The notes below the pieces were generated by a model that saw nothing but the letters and a program-made list of their open reading frames with translations, searched no databases and was not told the DNA's origin. The position numbers and the translations under genes were made by a program. From an uncultured delta proteobacterium (GTDB lineage: Bacteria > Myxococcota_A > Polyangia > Polyangiales > Polyangiaceae), in contig CAITIQ010000266.1 in NCBI GenBank assembly GCA_903892415.1, forward strand, positions 1 through 34,210: a stretch of DNA of 34,210 nucleotides, written 5' to 3'. This document shows positions 16,263-24,046 of the stretch, piece by piece; the stretch's first letter is position 1; the number at the start of each line of letters is the position of its first letter.

Positions 16263-16314
16263 GCAGACTGGCACGAATCATCGGCACAAGAGTCATTGGC
16301 ACAAGCCGGTCTGC
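16263..16314. terminator. Stem-loop between convergent genes, possible bidirectional terminator
   Basis: GCAGACTGGC (16263-16272) pairs with GCCGGTCTGC (16305-16314) over 10 bp with one U-G wobble and a 32-nt loop. It begins on the base after the MscS stop codon. Its distal arm lies in the last codons of the convergent gene. No U-tract follows. The loop contains two more GGCAC copies, giving a short direct repeat with the 5' arm. Confidence 0.4.
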
Positions 16315-18386
16315 ACCAAACTCTCCTTGGCCTGCACACACACGCCGCGCATGAAGATCGGGTCTGGGTTGTGGTCGAACGACTCTCGAAAGGTCTTGGC
16401 TGTCTGCTCGAGCGATAGGCGAACGTTGCCTGACATGTTCTTCGAACAGGCAATCACCGTGGCCAAGTAGTCATCACACTCCCGGATGCCGGTTCCCTCG
16501 AGCATAGGCTCGCCGGACGCCGCTGGAGCGGCCTTGCCCTCGGGTGCGGTCGAGGAAGCGGGAACACTGGGCTGAGACGTAAGCGGCAATAGCAGGAGGA
16601 CTGGGGCGTTGAGCGTGGTCCACTCCAACGCAACGCCGCCGTCATGCTCTGCGACGACCAATCCAAGCGCTGAGGTGAAGCGCCGATCGCCCTCGAGTCT
16701 GACCGCATCGAGCGGCAACGCAAGCGCCTCGATCGCCTTGCGCCGCGCCGGAGGCTGCTTGAGTAAAGCGTCGGCAAGCCGGCCCGAGTCCAGCCACAAA
16801 AGCGCGTTCAAGCGCTTGGGCAACGCGAGCCGAGCCCGACGATGAGCCTCGTCTTTCTTCAGGGTGTCCCGACCTCCGCGCAGCGTGGTGGAGATCGACT
16901 GAACCGCGCTTCGCCTTCCAATCGCGATCACAATATGTGTGCGATCCTCGAGCGAGACGGCAAGGTCCGGCAAGCCTTCACCACTCTTGAGCGGCTCGGC
17001 GGTAAAGCCCCCTCGCTCGCCCTCGACGAGGTACTTCCCCTCGGTCTTCCGTTCGAACAGGGCCCGTAGATCACGCAGCCAGTCCTCCGCCGTTGACGGA
17101 TCACGAACCTCGATCAAAGCAGCGATGGCCCCCTGCTCGAGGAGCCGAGCAGGATCTGTCCAGGTGCGTGGGTCGAAGCCCGAATCGGGGATGAACCCGA
17201 CGACAAGCTCTGCGCCCAAGGCCTCGAGCAGAGCCGTCAACGTCCCGTCGTATTCGCGTTCGATCTCCGCAAGAAGCTGATGAAAGGCTCGCGACAACTG
17301 TGGGTCGAGTGCGTCGACCGTCCTGAGGATTTCGCGGGCCGCCTCCTTTGGTGGAGCATCAGGCTGGCAGCTCAGCGCCACGTACGCGAGCGTATCTTCG
17401 GGCAAGCGGTCTGCGAGCGTAAGTTCGCTCGTCTCGAGCAGAGCAGCGCCTTCGTATACGGCATCCCCCTTCAACTCGAGGTGCGCGGTCGCCAACAAGC
17501 CCTGCGGCTTCCACTGCGCACTCGCGAACCAAGGGCCCGTCTGGTCGAAGAAATCTGCTCGAACACCGAGCGAGGTCTCAGGGTCCACGTACCCGAGCAA
17601 ACCTGCGCCGCGCTCGAAGGCGGCGGTTTGGAAACGTTGGCTGTCGGCCAGCGCGGACTTGTCCCTCGCTGCCACACGCGCGACGTCCAACGCCATCTCG
17701 CGTGTGCCAACCACCAGCAGCCGCTCTTTCCTCAACGCGACCACACTTGTCCTGGCGGCGCCGCCGCGCGTGAGCTTGGCGCCTGCTGGTGGCGTGGTCT
17801 CGAGGGCGGCGAGCTGATTCGTCAGGAGCTGGGTGTAATCGAGGTCCGAGCCCGCCTTGTCCTCCAGCGTCGGCGTCACGCGATACTCGTGCGCTTCGAA
17901 TAGAGCGTCACTTCTCTCGAAGCGGTCACTGCGCAGCAGCGACTCCAGGCTCGCCTCGGACGCAAATCGAACGATCACGATCTGCTCGAAGGCGGAACCA
18001 CGCCGTGCACCAATCGGCTCGAGGCCTCGCGCCGCCCATGCCACCGACTCGACGTTCTCGAGCAGTGAGCGTGCATCAGCAGCGCTCAAGCCGAAGGCAT
18101 CGGCGATCGCCTCAGCGAGCTTCTCGAGCTCGGCCTTCGGCTCGAGCTCCTTTGGGTCGATCCCGTCGATGCTCATCGCTTGGGCGAGAAACCAGCGAGG
18201 GTCGGATATCTCGACGTAAAGCTGTGCATCTCGCGGGGTGAACGCGGCGAGCCTCGACTCGGGCCGTCGGACGAGGAAGTGAAAGCCCAAGGCGAGCGCG
18301 CTCACCAACAAAACAGCGAAGACTGCCACGACGAACGTGACAGTCTTCTTCGATCGAGATTTAGGCTCGCCCACGTCGTTCTGCAT
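16293..18386 (-). CDS. DUF3352-like membrane-anchored protein, paralogue 1
   Basis: This 697-residue protein has one N-terminal transmembrane helix (VTFVVAVFAVLLVSALALGF, about 16-35) and a large extracytoplasmic part resembling the DUF3352 family. It opens with LAAFTPRDAQLYVEISDPRW and has later strands such as LPEDTLAYVALS. The C-terminal 65 residues form a separate cysteine-containing module with four conserved Cys (ECDDYL, IACSKNM, VCVQ, GLCQ). The gene immediately downstream of it on the chromosome map (18414-20834) encodes a longer paralogue with the same layout, including TLNAPVL before the Cys module. Function is unknown. A stem-loop fills most of the 27 bp separating the two genes. 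The assignment to DUF3352 is from general resemblance. Confidence 0.75.
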   Translation of the reverse strand: MQNDVGEPKSRSKKTVTFVVAVFAVLLVSALALGFHFLVRRPESRLAAFTPRDAQLYVEISDPRWFLAQAMSIDGIDPKELEPKAELEKLAEAIADAFGLSAADARSLLENVESVAWAARGLEPIGARRGSAFEQIVIVRFASEASLESLLRSDRFERSDALFEAHEYRVTPTLEDKAGSDLDYTQLLTNQLAALETTPPAGAKLTRGGAARTSVVALRKERLLVVGTREMALDVARVAARDKSALADSQRFQTAAFERGAGLLGYVDPETSLGVRADFFDQTGPWFASAQWKPQGLLATAHLELKGDAVYEGAALLETSELTLADRLPEDTLAYVALSCQPDAPPKEAAREILRTVDALDPQLSRAFHQLLAEIEREYDGTLTALLEALGAELVVGFIPDSGFDPRTWTDPARLLEQGAIAALIEVRDPSTAEDWLRDLRALFERKTEGKYLVEGERGGFTAEPLKSGEGLPDLAVSLEDRTHIVIAIGRRSAVQSISTTLRGGRDTLKKDEAHRRARLALPKRLNALLWLDSGRLADALLKQPPARRKAIEALALPLDAVRLEGDRRFTSALGLVVAEHDGGVALEWTTLNAPVLLLLPLTSQPSVPASSTAPEGKAAPAASGEPMLEGTGIRECDDYLATVIACSKNMSGNVRLSLEQTAKTFRESFDHNPDPIFMRGVCVQAKESLVQTGLCQ

Positions 18387-18390
18387 GCGC

Positions 18391-18413
18391 GTGAGCTGTA
18401 GAGCCTAGCTCAC
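18391..18413 (-). terminator. Stem-loop filling the gap between the two DUF3352-like genes
   Basis: GTGAGCT (18391-18397) and AGCTCAC (18407-18413) form a perfect 7-bp stem with a 9-nt loop. On the minus strand it starts right after the stop codon of the longer paralogue and ends 4 nt before the ATG of the shorter one, so it would cover the shorter gene's ribosome-binding region. It may be a partial terminator, a translational attenuator or an mRNA processing site. Confidence 0.5.
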
Positions 18414-20834
18414 TCAGTTGCACATCGGTGGCAGGGACTCGATCATCTTCTTGCAGCTCTCCGCGAGAGCCGCACGAGAAGCCGGGTTGGCCGCCGAACT
18501 CTTGAAAGTCTCTGCAGTCTCCATCATGGTCTTGCGAATCTGGTCAGCACCAGAGCCCATCTTGTCCGCGCACTTGTACATCCGCGAGAGGTAGCTGTCA
18601 CAGTCGCTGATACCCGTCGTCGCCGGGCCGCCGCTGCTGCTACCGCCGCCTGGAGGGTCAACACGCTTCGGCAGCTCTTCAGAGTCCCCATCTCCTCGAC
18701 GCGGTTCGGGCGCCGCAGTCAGCAAGCCGATGAAGCTGGCCACCCCAAGCACAGGGGCGTTCAAGGTGCTGACGTCGATCGTCAAGAGTTCATCCTTGAA
18801 CTTGAGGCGAGCATTCGCCGCCACGACCATTCGCGAGTCTCCCTCCAAAACGATCGAGTCGAGGCTGAAGCCCTTCTTCTTGAACGTCTTCTTCATGTCG
18901 TCGGCATCCTCGAGCAGCTTCTTCGCGATCCGGCCGGCGTCGACGTAAAGGAAGGCCTGACCTTTGTCCCCAACGGCGCTAAGCGCGTTCTTGTGCCCCT
19001 TGTCTGACTTGAGGTTGTCTCCGTCACCGCCGAACACCGCCTTGGCGGATTCGACCCGCTTCTTGCTCCCGATCACCACAAGGATGTGTTTCTCATCCTC
19101 AACCGTGACCGACAGCTGACCGCTGAAGAAATCCTGCAGCTGCTCGCCTGCCTCGACGGTAAAGCCCCCATCCTTCTTCTTGATCTCGACAGCCTCTTTG
19201 CCTTTCTCTTCGATCGTATCTTTGAGGCCTTTGACCAGCTTCTCAGCCTTGTCCTTGTCCTCAACGTCGAAAATCGCGATGAAGGCCATGTGCTCAGCGG
19301 CTTCCTTGGCTGCGTCTACTTTGCCCTGACGTCCGGACTTCATCAGGGTGCTTACGTCAACCTTGTTGTCTGAGGCGATCGCCAGCACGCCCTCGTCGCC
19401 CACGGCATCGATCAGGGTGTCGAGCTTGAAGCCAACGTTCTTGTCCAACTCATCGAGCGCTTCCTCCAGGGACTTGCCGGTCGAATCACTGTCGGACTCA
19501 GCGGCCTTGATCAGCGCCTTCTGAACGGCCTTGCCGTCTCCCTTGAACTTCGCCGAGAAGGCGAGGTACGCGATCGTATCTGCGGGAAGCTTCTCGTAGA
19601 GCTTGTAGGAGGTTTCCTCGGCCATGAGGTCATCCGACTTCGGCACCTTCTTGCCCTTCAGCTCAACGTGCCCGTTCATCACCAGGCCACCGTCGTGGAA
19701 CTTCACGGAGCCAAGGATCGGACCAACATCGCTGAAGAGGTCCTTCTTGTCGGACTTGTCGGCGTACTCCGGGTTCATGAAGAACAGAACGGAGCTACCG
19801 CTTTCCCACTTCGCCTTCTTGAAGGCGTCGTTGTCCTTCAGACTCTCTTTTCCGTCCTTGATGATCTTGCCGACATCTTCGACGACGCTCTCCTCACCAG
19901 CAGCAAAGAGCGATTCGTCCTCGAACCAGACAAGAACCTTTCCGTTCTTCTGCTTCTTCTTCTTTTTGCTGTCGTCCTCATCCTCCTCGTCGTCGTCGCC
20001 TTTGGACTTCTTTTGTTTGGCGTCGCCGAAGTCGTTGAACGCTGACTCAAACACACTGAGTTTCTCGCGCTTGTCGGAGTCCACCTCCTTGCGCGTGATG
20101 GTGTACTGGACGCCTCCAGCGAGAGCGCCAACCTTCTCGAAGCGCTTCGAGGCAAGCAGCGGTTCGACCACCTTGGCCTTGCTCATCTTGATCAGCGTGA
20201 CGCCTTCTTTGGACGGCCCAAAGTCGTCGTCCTTTCGCTCGATGCGGCGCGAGGCCACGGCGGCAGCCTCAACACCGGTGAGGAGGTCTTCAGCCTCCTC
20301 CTTCTTCAGGTCGAAGGAGGAGGAGAAGGCCTCGATGATGTCGCCCTTCGACTTATCGGCGTCGAGTTCCTTCTCGTTGAAGACGTCCATCCCAATCGCG
20401 TTGATGAGCGCCTTGGTCGTGCTGGGAACCTCGACGTAGGTCTCGGTATCTTTGGGTGCGTACTTGGCGAGTTTGGAGCCGGCGGACATGAACCAGAAGT
20501 ATGCGCCAACGCCTCCACCGATCAGCACCACCGCAGCGATGATGCCGGCGATGAGACCGGTCTTGCTCTTGGCGGCTTTTGGAGCGGCAGGAGGAGCGCC
20601 GGGAGCTGAAGCCTGGGTCGGCCCCGGAGGCCCACCAAAGCCGCCTCCACCTGGAGGAGGACCATAGCCTCCGCCGCCAGGAGGTGCGCCACCGGGAGGA
20701 GGACCGTAGCCTCCGCCGCCAGGAGGTGCGCCACCGGGAGGAGGACCGTAGCCTCCGCCACCAGGAGGTGCGCCGTAGCCGCCTGGTGGGCCGCCGGCGG
20801 TGTGAAGTACATCTTGTCCAACAGGTCCGTTCAT
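18414..20834 (-). CDS. DUF3352-like membrane-anchored protein, paralogue 2, with Gly/Pro repeats
   Basis: This is the 806-residue longer paralogue of the following gene. Residues 13-75 are a Gly/Pro/Tyr repeat (GYGPPPGGAPPGGG units), expected to be cytoplasmic and disordered. A transmembrane helix (about 93-116) follows, then KLAKYAPKDTETYVEVPSTT opens the DUF3352-like region. A charged insert of runs of Asp/Glu then Lys (about residues 280-300) is absent from the paralogue. The C-terminal module again has four Cys (DCDSYL, KCADKM, SCKKM, MCN). The ATG at 20834 is chosen because AGGA lies 7 nt upstream, whereas the next candidate codon is a poor TTG. The body is Lys/Asp-rich while the paralogue is Arg/Glu/Leu-rich, so the two have diverged strongly. 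Function is unknown. Confidence 0.78.
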   Translation of the reverse strand: MNGPVGQDVLHTAGGPPGGYGAPPGGGGYGPPPGGAPPGGGGYGPPPGGAPPGGGGYGPPPGGGGFGGPPGPTQASAPGAPPAAPKAAKSKTGLIAGIIAAVVLIGGGVGAYFWFMSAGSKLAKYAPKDTETYVEVPSTTKALINAIGMDVFNEKELDADKSKGDIIEAFSSSFDLKKEEAEDLLTGVEAAAVASRRIERKDDDFGPSKEGVTLIKMSKAKVVEPLLASKRFEKVGALAGGVQYTITRKEVDSDKREKLSVFESAFNDFGDAKQKKSKGDDDEEDEDDSKKKKKQKNGKVLVWFEDESLFAAGEESVVEDVGKIIKDGKESLKDNDAFKKAKWESGSSVLFFMNPEYADKSDKKDLFSDVGPILGSVKFHDGGLVMNGHVELKGKKVPKSDDLMAEETSYKLYEKLPADTIAYLAFSAKFKGDGKAVQKALIKAAESDSDSTGKSLEEALDELDKNVGFKLDTLIDAVGDEGVLAIASDNKVDVSTLMKSGRQGKVDAAKEAAEHMAFIAIFDVEDKDKAEKLVKGLKDTIEEKGKEAVEIKKKDGGFTVEAGEQLQDFFSGQLSVTVEDEKHILVVIGSKKRVESAKAVFGGDGDNLKSDKGHKNALSAVGDKGQAFLYVDAGRIAKKLLEDADDMKKTFKKKGFSLDSIVLEGDSRMVVAANARLKFKDELLTIDVSTLNAPVLGVASFIGLLTAAPEPRRGDGDSEELPKRVDPPGGGSSSGGPATTGISDCDSYLSRMYKCADKMGSGADQIRKTMMETAETFKSSAANPASRAALAESCKKMIESLPPMCN
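20653..20774 (-). repeat. 42-bp tandem repeat encoding Gly/Pro-rich units
   Basis: Two full 42-bp copies (20653-20694 and 20695-20736) and a 38-bp partial third (20737-20774) encode 14-residue GYGPPPGGAPPGGG units in the N-terminus of the larger DUF3352-like protein. The copies differ at only one or two bases, indicating recent expansion or homogenisation. Confidence 0.85.
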
Positions 20835-20930
20835 CGCTTCATCCTTCAAAGAGCGGGAGCCGACCCCCGCGGCGCGGCAGACTACTCTATCCAGGAACTT
20901 TGTGCGGAGAACCGGCTGCGCTCGGACGTG

Positions 20931-21353
20931 TCAAACGGGGACTGGACCTGACCAGAAGCCGGCGAAACGCAGCGCCCAGAACACCACCATGGCCAGCGCG
21001 ATCGGGACTCCAACACGCTCCACCAACTTCCGCAGTTTCAACGGCAAGCGCGGCGATCCGCTCCGCCAATAACGCACTCCTCCAACGCCAAGCAGGCAGG
21101 CCAAGAGCGGAGAAACGACAAACGCAAAAGGCTGCAACGCGAAGGCGAAGCGAAGATTGCCTCGTAGAATCTCGAGCGTTGCGCGGGTCAGCCCGCAGCC
21201 GGGGCAGGGGCACCCCGTAAGCCGTGCCACGGGACAGAGTTGTACCCGTGACCAAACCAATAAACCAACGGCCCCCACAACCCCCAGCACAGTAGCCGCG
21301 CGACCGATGCGCAACGGCCATCGCCCGCCCGATTGGACGGGCGATCCCTCCAC
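20931..21353 (-). CDS. DUF2752 membrane protein
   Basis: This 140-residue membrane protein carries the DUF2752 signature CPCPGCGLTRATLEILRG (about residues 48-65), a C-P-x-C-G-x-T-R-A core seen throughout the family, followed by NLRFAFALQPFAFVVSPLLA. It has three hydrophobic helices: AATVLGVVGAVGLLVW, the PFAFVVSPLLACLLGV region and GVPIALAMVVFWALRFAG. Function is unknown; the cysteines may bind metal or be redox active. It starts with a GTG one base after the stop of the DUF4234 gene, so the two are coupled. Confidence 0.88.
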   Translation of the reverse strand: MEGSPVQSGGRWPLRIGRAATVLGVVGAVGLLVWSRVQLCPVARLTGCPCPGCGLTRATLEILRGNLRFAFALQPFAFVVSPLLACLLGVGGVRYWRSGSPRLPLKLRKLVERVGVPIALAMVVFWALRFAGFWSGPVPV

Positions 21354-21354
21354 T

Positions 21355-21651
21355 TCAGTTAACTTCGTTGAAGGCGTTGACGACGATGAACGGAACGGCG
21401 GGCCCGAAGAACAACGACACGCCCATCACGAGCCCCGCAGAAACTTTACCACCCGTGACGTGCTGAACTCCCTGCGCCCACTTCCAAATCCAGAGGATGT
21501 TGAGAATCGGGATCAGCAGGTGCCAACCCGGCGGAATCTGTGCACCGCGCGTGTTCATTTCATCCTTCGTGCTCAACATCCAAATCAAGCTGTAGAGACC
21601 GCAGGTCACGCAGCTGAGCAGAAAGACCGTTACCGCGCTTCGCTTTGTCAT
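21355..21651 (-). CDS. DUF4234 small membrane protein
   Basis: This 98-residue membrane protein matches DUF4234: KRSAVTVFLLSCVTCGLYSL, then IWMLSTKDEMNTRG at the N-terminus and a second hydrophobic half WHLLIPILNILWIWKWAQG. A third helix lies at GLVMGVSLFFGPAVPFIVV. Function is unknown. It has a good ribosome-binding site, AAGGA 7 nt before the ATG. It is followed at 1 bp by the DUF2752 gene; small membrane proteins of these two families are plausible partners. Confidence 0.88.
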   Translation of the reverse strand: MTKRSAVTVFLLSCVTCGLYSLIWMLSTKDEMNTRGAQIPPGWHLLIPILNILWIWKWAQGVQHVTGGKVSAGLVMGVSLFFGPAVPFIVVNAFNEVN

Positions 21652-21809
21652 TTGTTCTTCCTTGTGCAGCCACCTTCTCTGAAGGCAGCGGGCCGTTACC
21701 AGAAGGACGCAACCAGCAAGCGTCCTCGTTTCGCGGGAGGCTACGAAGTCGGAGCCAACACCGTCAACTGGCTGCGTGCTACGAAAGTGAAGCGCGGTTA
21801 TTCCCTTGC

Positions 21810-21827
21810 AGCTCGATTCTCCGAGCT
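21810..21827 (-). terminator. Stem-loop downstream of the duplicated-domain lipoprotein gene
   Basis: AGCTCG and CGAGCT form a perfect 6-bp stem with a 6-nt loop, starting 15 nt after the lipoprotein stop codon on the minus strand. No U-tract follows. The rest of the 191-bp gap (21652-21842) holds no gene I can support and presumably contains the promoter of the DUF4234/DUF2752 pair. Confidence 0.35.
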
Positions 21828-21842
21828 AGACCGTTCTACGGC

Positions 21843-22841
21843 TCAAAAGCAGCGGGTTGCGACCGCATCAACGACACCTTGCGCACCTCCGTCTACCTTG
21901 ACATGCACCAGCGTTGGGGTGATCGCCACGACCTCCACCGAGCCGACCGACCAAGGCGTGACCTCGCTGCTGCATAGCCCGCCGGTCGCCGAAGTCAGCT
22001 CACTCACGGTGACCCCGCTTCCTTCTGCGACGGAGAACGTGCCTGGGAATTGATTGTCGATGCCCAGGACCACCTCGAGCGTACCGCGCGTGTCACTGCA
22101 TTCACCCAACCGCGCCAAGGGGTCCGCACACAATGCGCCTGCTGCCGGCTCGCTGCGATCGATGAACACGTGCAAAGGCTCGGTGATGGGCTCAGGTGCT
22201 CCAGGATCGCCGCCGCCAGCGCCAGAGCCACCAGCGATCCGCGTCGCATACAGCGAGTCCAACTGGCTCTGATTCAGAGCGACCGCTTGTTGCGGCAGGT
22301 TGGGGTTCTGGCAACGCGGGACCAGCTTCGACTCCTCGAGCTCAGCGATGCTGGGCGAAAGATCGCTGAAGCGGACTTCCACGGAGAACTCATCGATGGC
22401 TACAACCTCGAGGTTGCCTGACATTACCCCCTCTGAGCATCCCTCGTCCGTCCCTTCGGTCGAACGATAAGTCGGCCCGGCGCCAAGCTCCTCCAGCTGG
22501 TCCAGCGACACGACGGCTCCCACGTATTGAAGCGCCGGCGGCAACGGTACCTCGACCTCCCAAGCGCTAGCGCCAGCACAAGAAAACTCACTGACGAAAG
22601 GCTCCGCGCAAAACCCTTCCCCGCTCGATAGCTTGATCAGCAGCGTGCCGGACGGCGCCGTTCCCGTACGAGTTGCCACGCTCTCCCAAGGTGTTGCGAC
22701 CCCAGCAAAGAGCACGGGGTTGCAATCCTCACCGCAACACTCGTCTACGAAGCAACTAGCGCTTTCACAGACGTCAGGGTCACACCCCACCGCGCCCAAA
22801 GCCAAGAAGGTTGCGAAGCCAAGAGAACCAAGCACACGCAT
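21843..22841 (-). CDS. Lipoprotein with two internally repeated domains
   Basis: This is a 332-residue predicted lipoprotein of unknown function. I start it at the ATG at 22841, giving a short signal peptide with lipobox AVGC; an in-frame GTG 12 bp upstream is also possible. A cysteine cluster (CDPDVCESASCFVDECCGEDC, eight residues of it Cys or acidic) follows the anchor. Two similar domains then appear. The first begins TLLIKLSSGEGFCAEP and ends NLEVVAIDEFSVEVRF. The second begins LHVFIDRSEPAAGALCADP and ends SVEVVAITPTLVHVKV. Each has conserved Cys and a central strand with V-V-LDQ or V-V-LGIDN. A Gly-rich linker (GGSGAGGGDPGAPEP) separates them. This suggests an internal duplication of a small beta domain. 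Confidence 0.72.
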   Translation of the reverse strand: MRVLGSLGFATFLALGAVGCDPDVCESASCFVDECCGEDCNPVLFAGVATPWESVATRTGTAPSGTLLIKLSSGEGFCAEPFVSEFSCAGASAWEVEVPLPPALQYVGAVVSLDQLEELGAGPTYRSTEGTDEGCSEGVMSGNLEVVAIDEFSVEVRFSDLSPSIAELEESKLVPRCQNPNLPQQAVALNQSQLDSLYATRIAGGSGAGGGDPGAPEPITEPLHVFIDRSEPAAGALCADPLARLGECSDTRGTLEVVLGIDNQFPGTFSVAEGSGVTVSELTSATGGLCSSEVTPWSVGSVEVVAITPTLVHVKVDGGAQGVVDAVATRCF

Positions 22842-22939
22842 CAGATTTGTCACAATCGCCGGACTGCAAGCTCCTTGCCACTACACCTGCGCACCAACCG
22901 TTGGGGAAGACGCGCCAAGTCTCCGGGAGCGTGTCCAAT

Positions 22940-22959
22940 TGTGCCACCTGCGCGGCACA
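22940..22959 (-). terminator. Stem-loop just after the beta-propeller lipoprotein gene
   Basis: TGTGCC and GGCACA form a perfect 6-bp stem with an 8-nt loop, beginning 6 nt after the stop codon on the minus strand. An overlapping ACCTG/CAGGT pair could form an alternative hairpin. No U-tract follows. Confidence 0.35.
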
Positions 22960-22965
22960 CAGGTC

Positions 22966-23994
22966 CTAGCCTGGCCCGTTCAACACAGTTCCGCCCCAAC
23001 CGCGAGCCGGCACCCCGACCACGACCTCCTGAACGGTGTGGTCGTTGTATGGCATCGGCAAGTACAACGCATCGACGCGGAATCCGCCGACGCCATTGCC
23101 GAATACAGCACCATGCCCGTACTGCGTTGGCTCGGCCGACCAATCCACGAAGACCGAGACTTCCCCCGCGGCAGTCACCTTGAACAACTGCGACGACGAA
23201 AAGTTCGCCACATACAGATTGCCGCACACGTCGGTGGCCACGCCATCAATCCAGACCTTCTCCTCGGATAGCTCAGCGAACGGCTTGAGCTCCGAAATCG
23301 CGTTTAAATCGTCGTCCAGGTCCACCACACGAACGTCGCCTTCCGAAACGCCCGTCATCCCGACATACAGTTTGCGCAGGTCGGGGCTGAAGTCGAACAC
23401 GTGCGCGTAGGCACCGGAGCCAAGGTCAGGAACGCTCACCACCGTCTGCGCGAGGCCGGTTATACCGTTCAGTCGTCGAATCGCCGTAGCCTCAGCAAGG
23501 TAGATACGGCTGTCGGGTCCAATCCGCAGGCCATAACCGTACACCTCAGAATTAATTGTATATCGCTGAGCGTCGGGAGTAATCCCGAGAACGCCTTCGG
23601 GAGCCGCGAGAATCAGGTGACCGCTACCGTTGAAAGCGATCTGCTCGGCAAAAACGTTAGCCAAGTACGGAGACCATGAACCGTCGTACGTTGACCGAAT
23701 CAGGTTATTCGAGGAGTCCAGACCAAACACCTCTCCCAATGGTGTAAACGCCAAACCATGATAACCGCGGGGCCCCGAGAGCACCGTTATCGAGCTGGGA
23801 GCCGCGGGGGCCAAAAGACAATCGAACGACCCGCTCGCTCCACCACCTCCCGTGGAGCTTGCACCGGCCAGCCCCCCTTCACCACCGAGGCCACCAGCCC
23901 CACCAACGCTGGAAACCCCGCCTTGTCCACCCGTTGGTGGTTGCGAATCGGAGCAAGCGGCGAGCCCCACGAGCAGGGCAAGGAAGGACCTCAC
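22966..23994 (-). CDS. Beta-propeller lipoprotein (SMP-30/NHL-like)
   Basis: This 342-residue predicted lipoprotein starts at a GTG (23994), giving the signal peptide RSFLALLVGLAAC with a perfect LAAC lipobox. A Gly/Ser-rich linker typical of Polyangia lipoproteins covers about residues 22-58. The rest is a repeated-blade fold resembling SMP-30/gluconolactonase or NHL propellers: YHGLAFTPLGEVFGLD, YGYGLRIGPDSRIYLAE, HVFDFSPDLRKLYVGM and IDGVATDVCGNLYVANF. No lactonase metal triad was identified with confidence, so it may be a non-enzymatic binding protein. It lies 52 bp after the tolC-like gene, separated by a strong hairpin, and may be the distal member of the exporter operon. Confidence 0.8.
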   Translation of the reverse strand: MRSFLALLVGLAACSDSQPPTGGQGGVSSVGGAGGLGGEGGLAGASSTGGGGASGSFDCLLAPAAPSSITVLSGPRGYHGLAFTPLGEVFGLDSSNNLIRSTYDGSWSPYLANVFAEQIAFNGSGHLILAAPEGVLGITPDAQRYTINSEVYGYGLRIGPDSRIYLAEATAIRRLNGITGLAQTVVSVPDLGSGAYAHVFDFSPDLRKLYVGMTGVSEGDVRVVDLDDDLNAISELKPFAELSEEKVWIDGVATDVCGNLYVANFSSSQLFKVTAAGEVSVFVDWSAEPTQYGHGAVFGNGVGGFRVDALYLPMPYNDHTVQEVVVGVPARGWGGTVLNGPG

Positions 23995-24024
23995 TCCGCT
24001 AGGATGCACCGGGGCGAGGACGAC

Positions 24025-24043
24025 GCCAAGGCTGTACCTTGGC
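24025..24043 (-). terminator. Strong stem-loop after the TolC-like gene
   Basis: GCCAAGG and CCTTGGC form a perfect 7-bp, mostly GC stem with a 5-nt loop. On the minus strand it starts 3 nt after the TolC-like stop codon and lies 30 nt before the lipoprotein GTG. It lacks a U-tract, so it may be a partial terminator or an mRNA-stabilising hairpin that separates exporter expression from the lipoprotein. Confidence 0.55.
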
Positions 24044-24046
24044 AGC

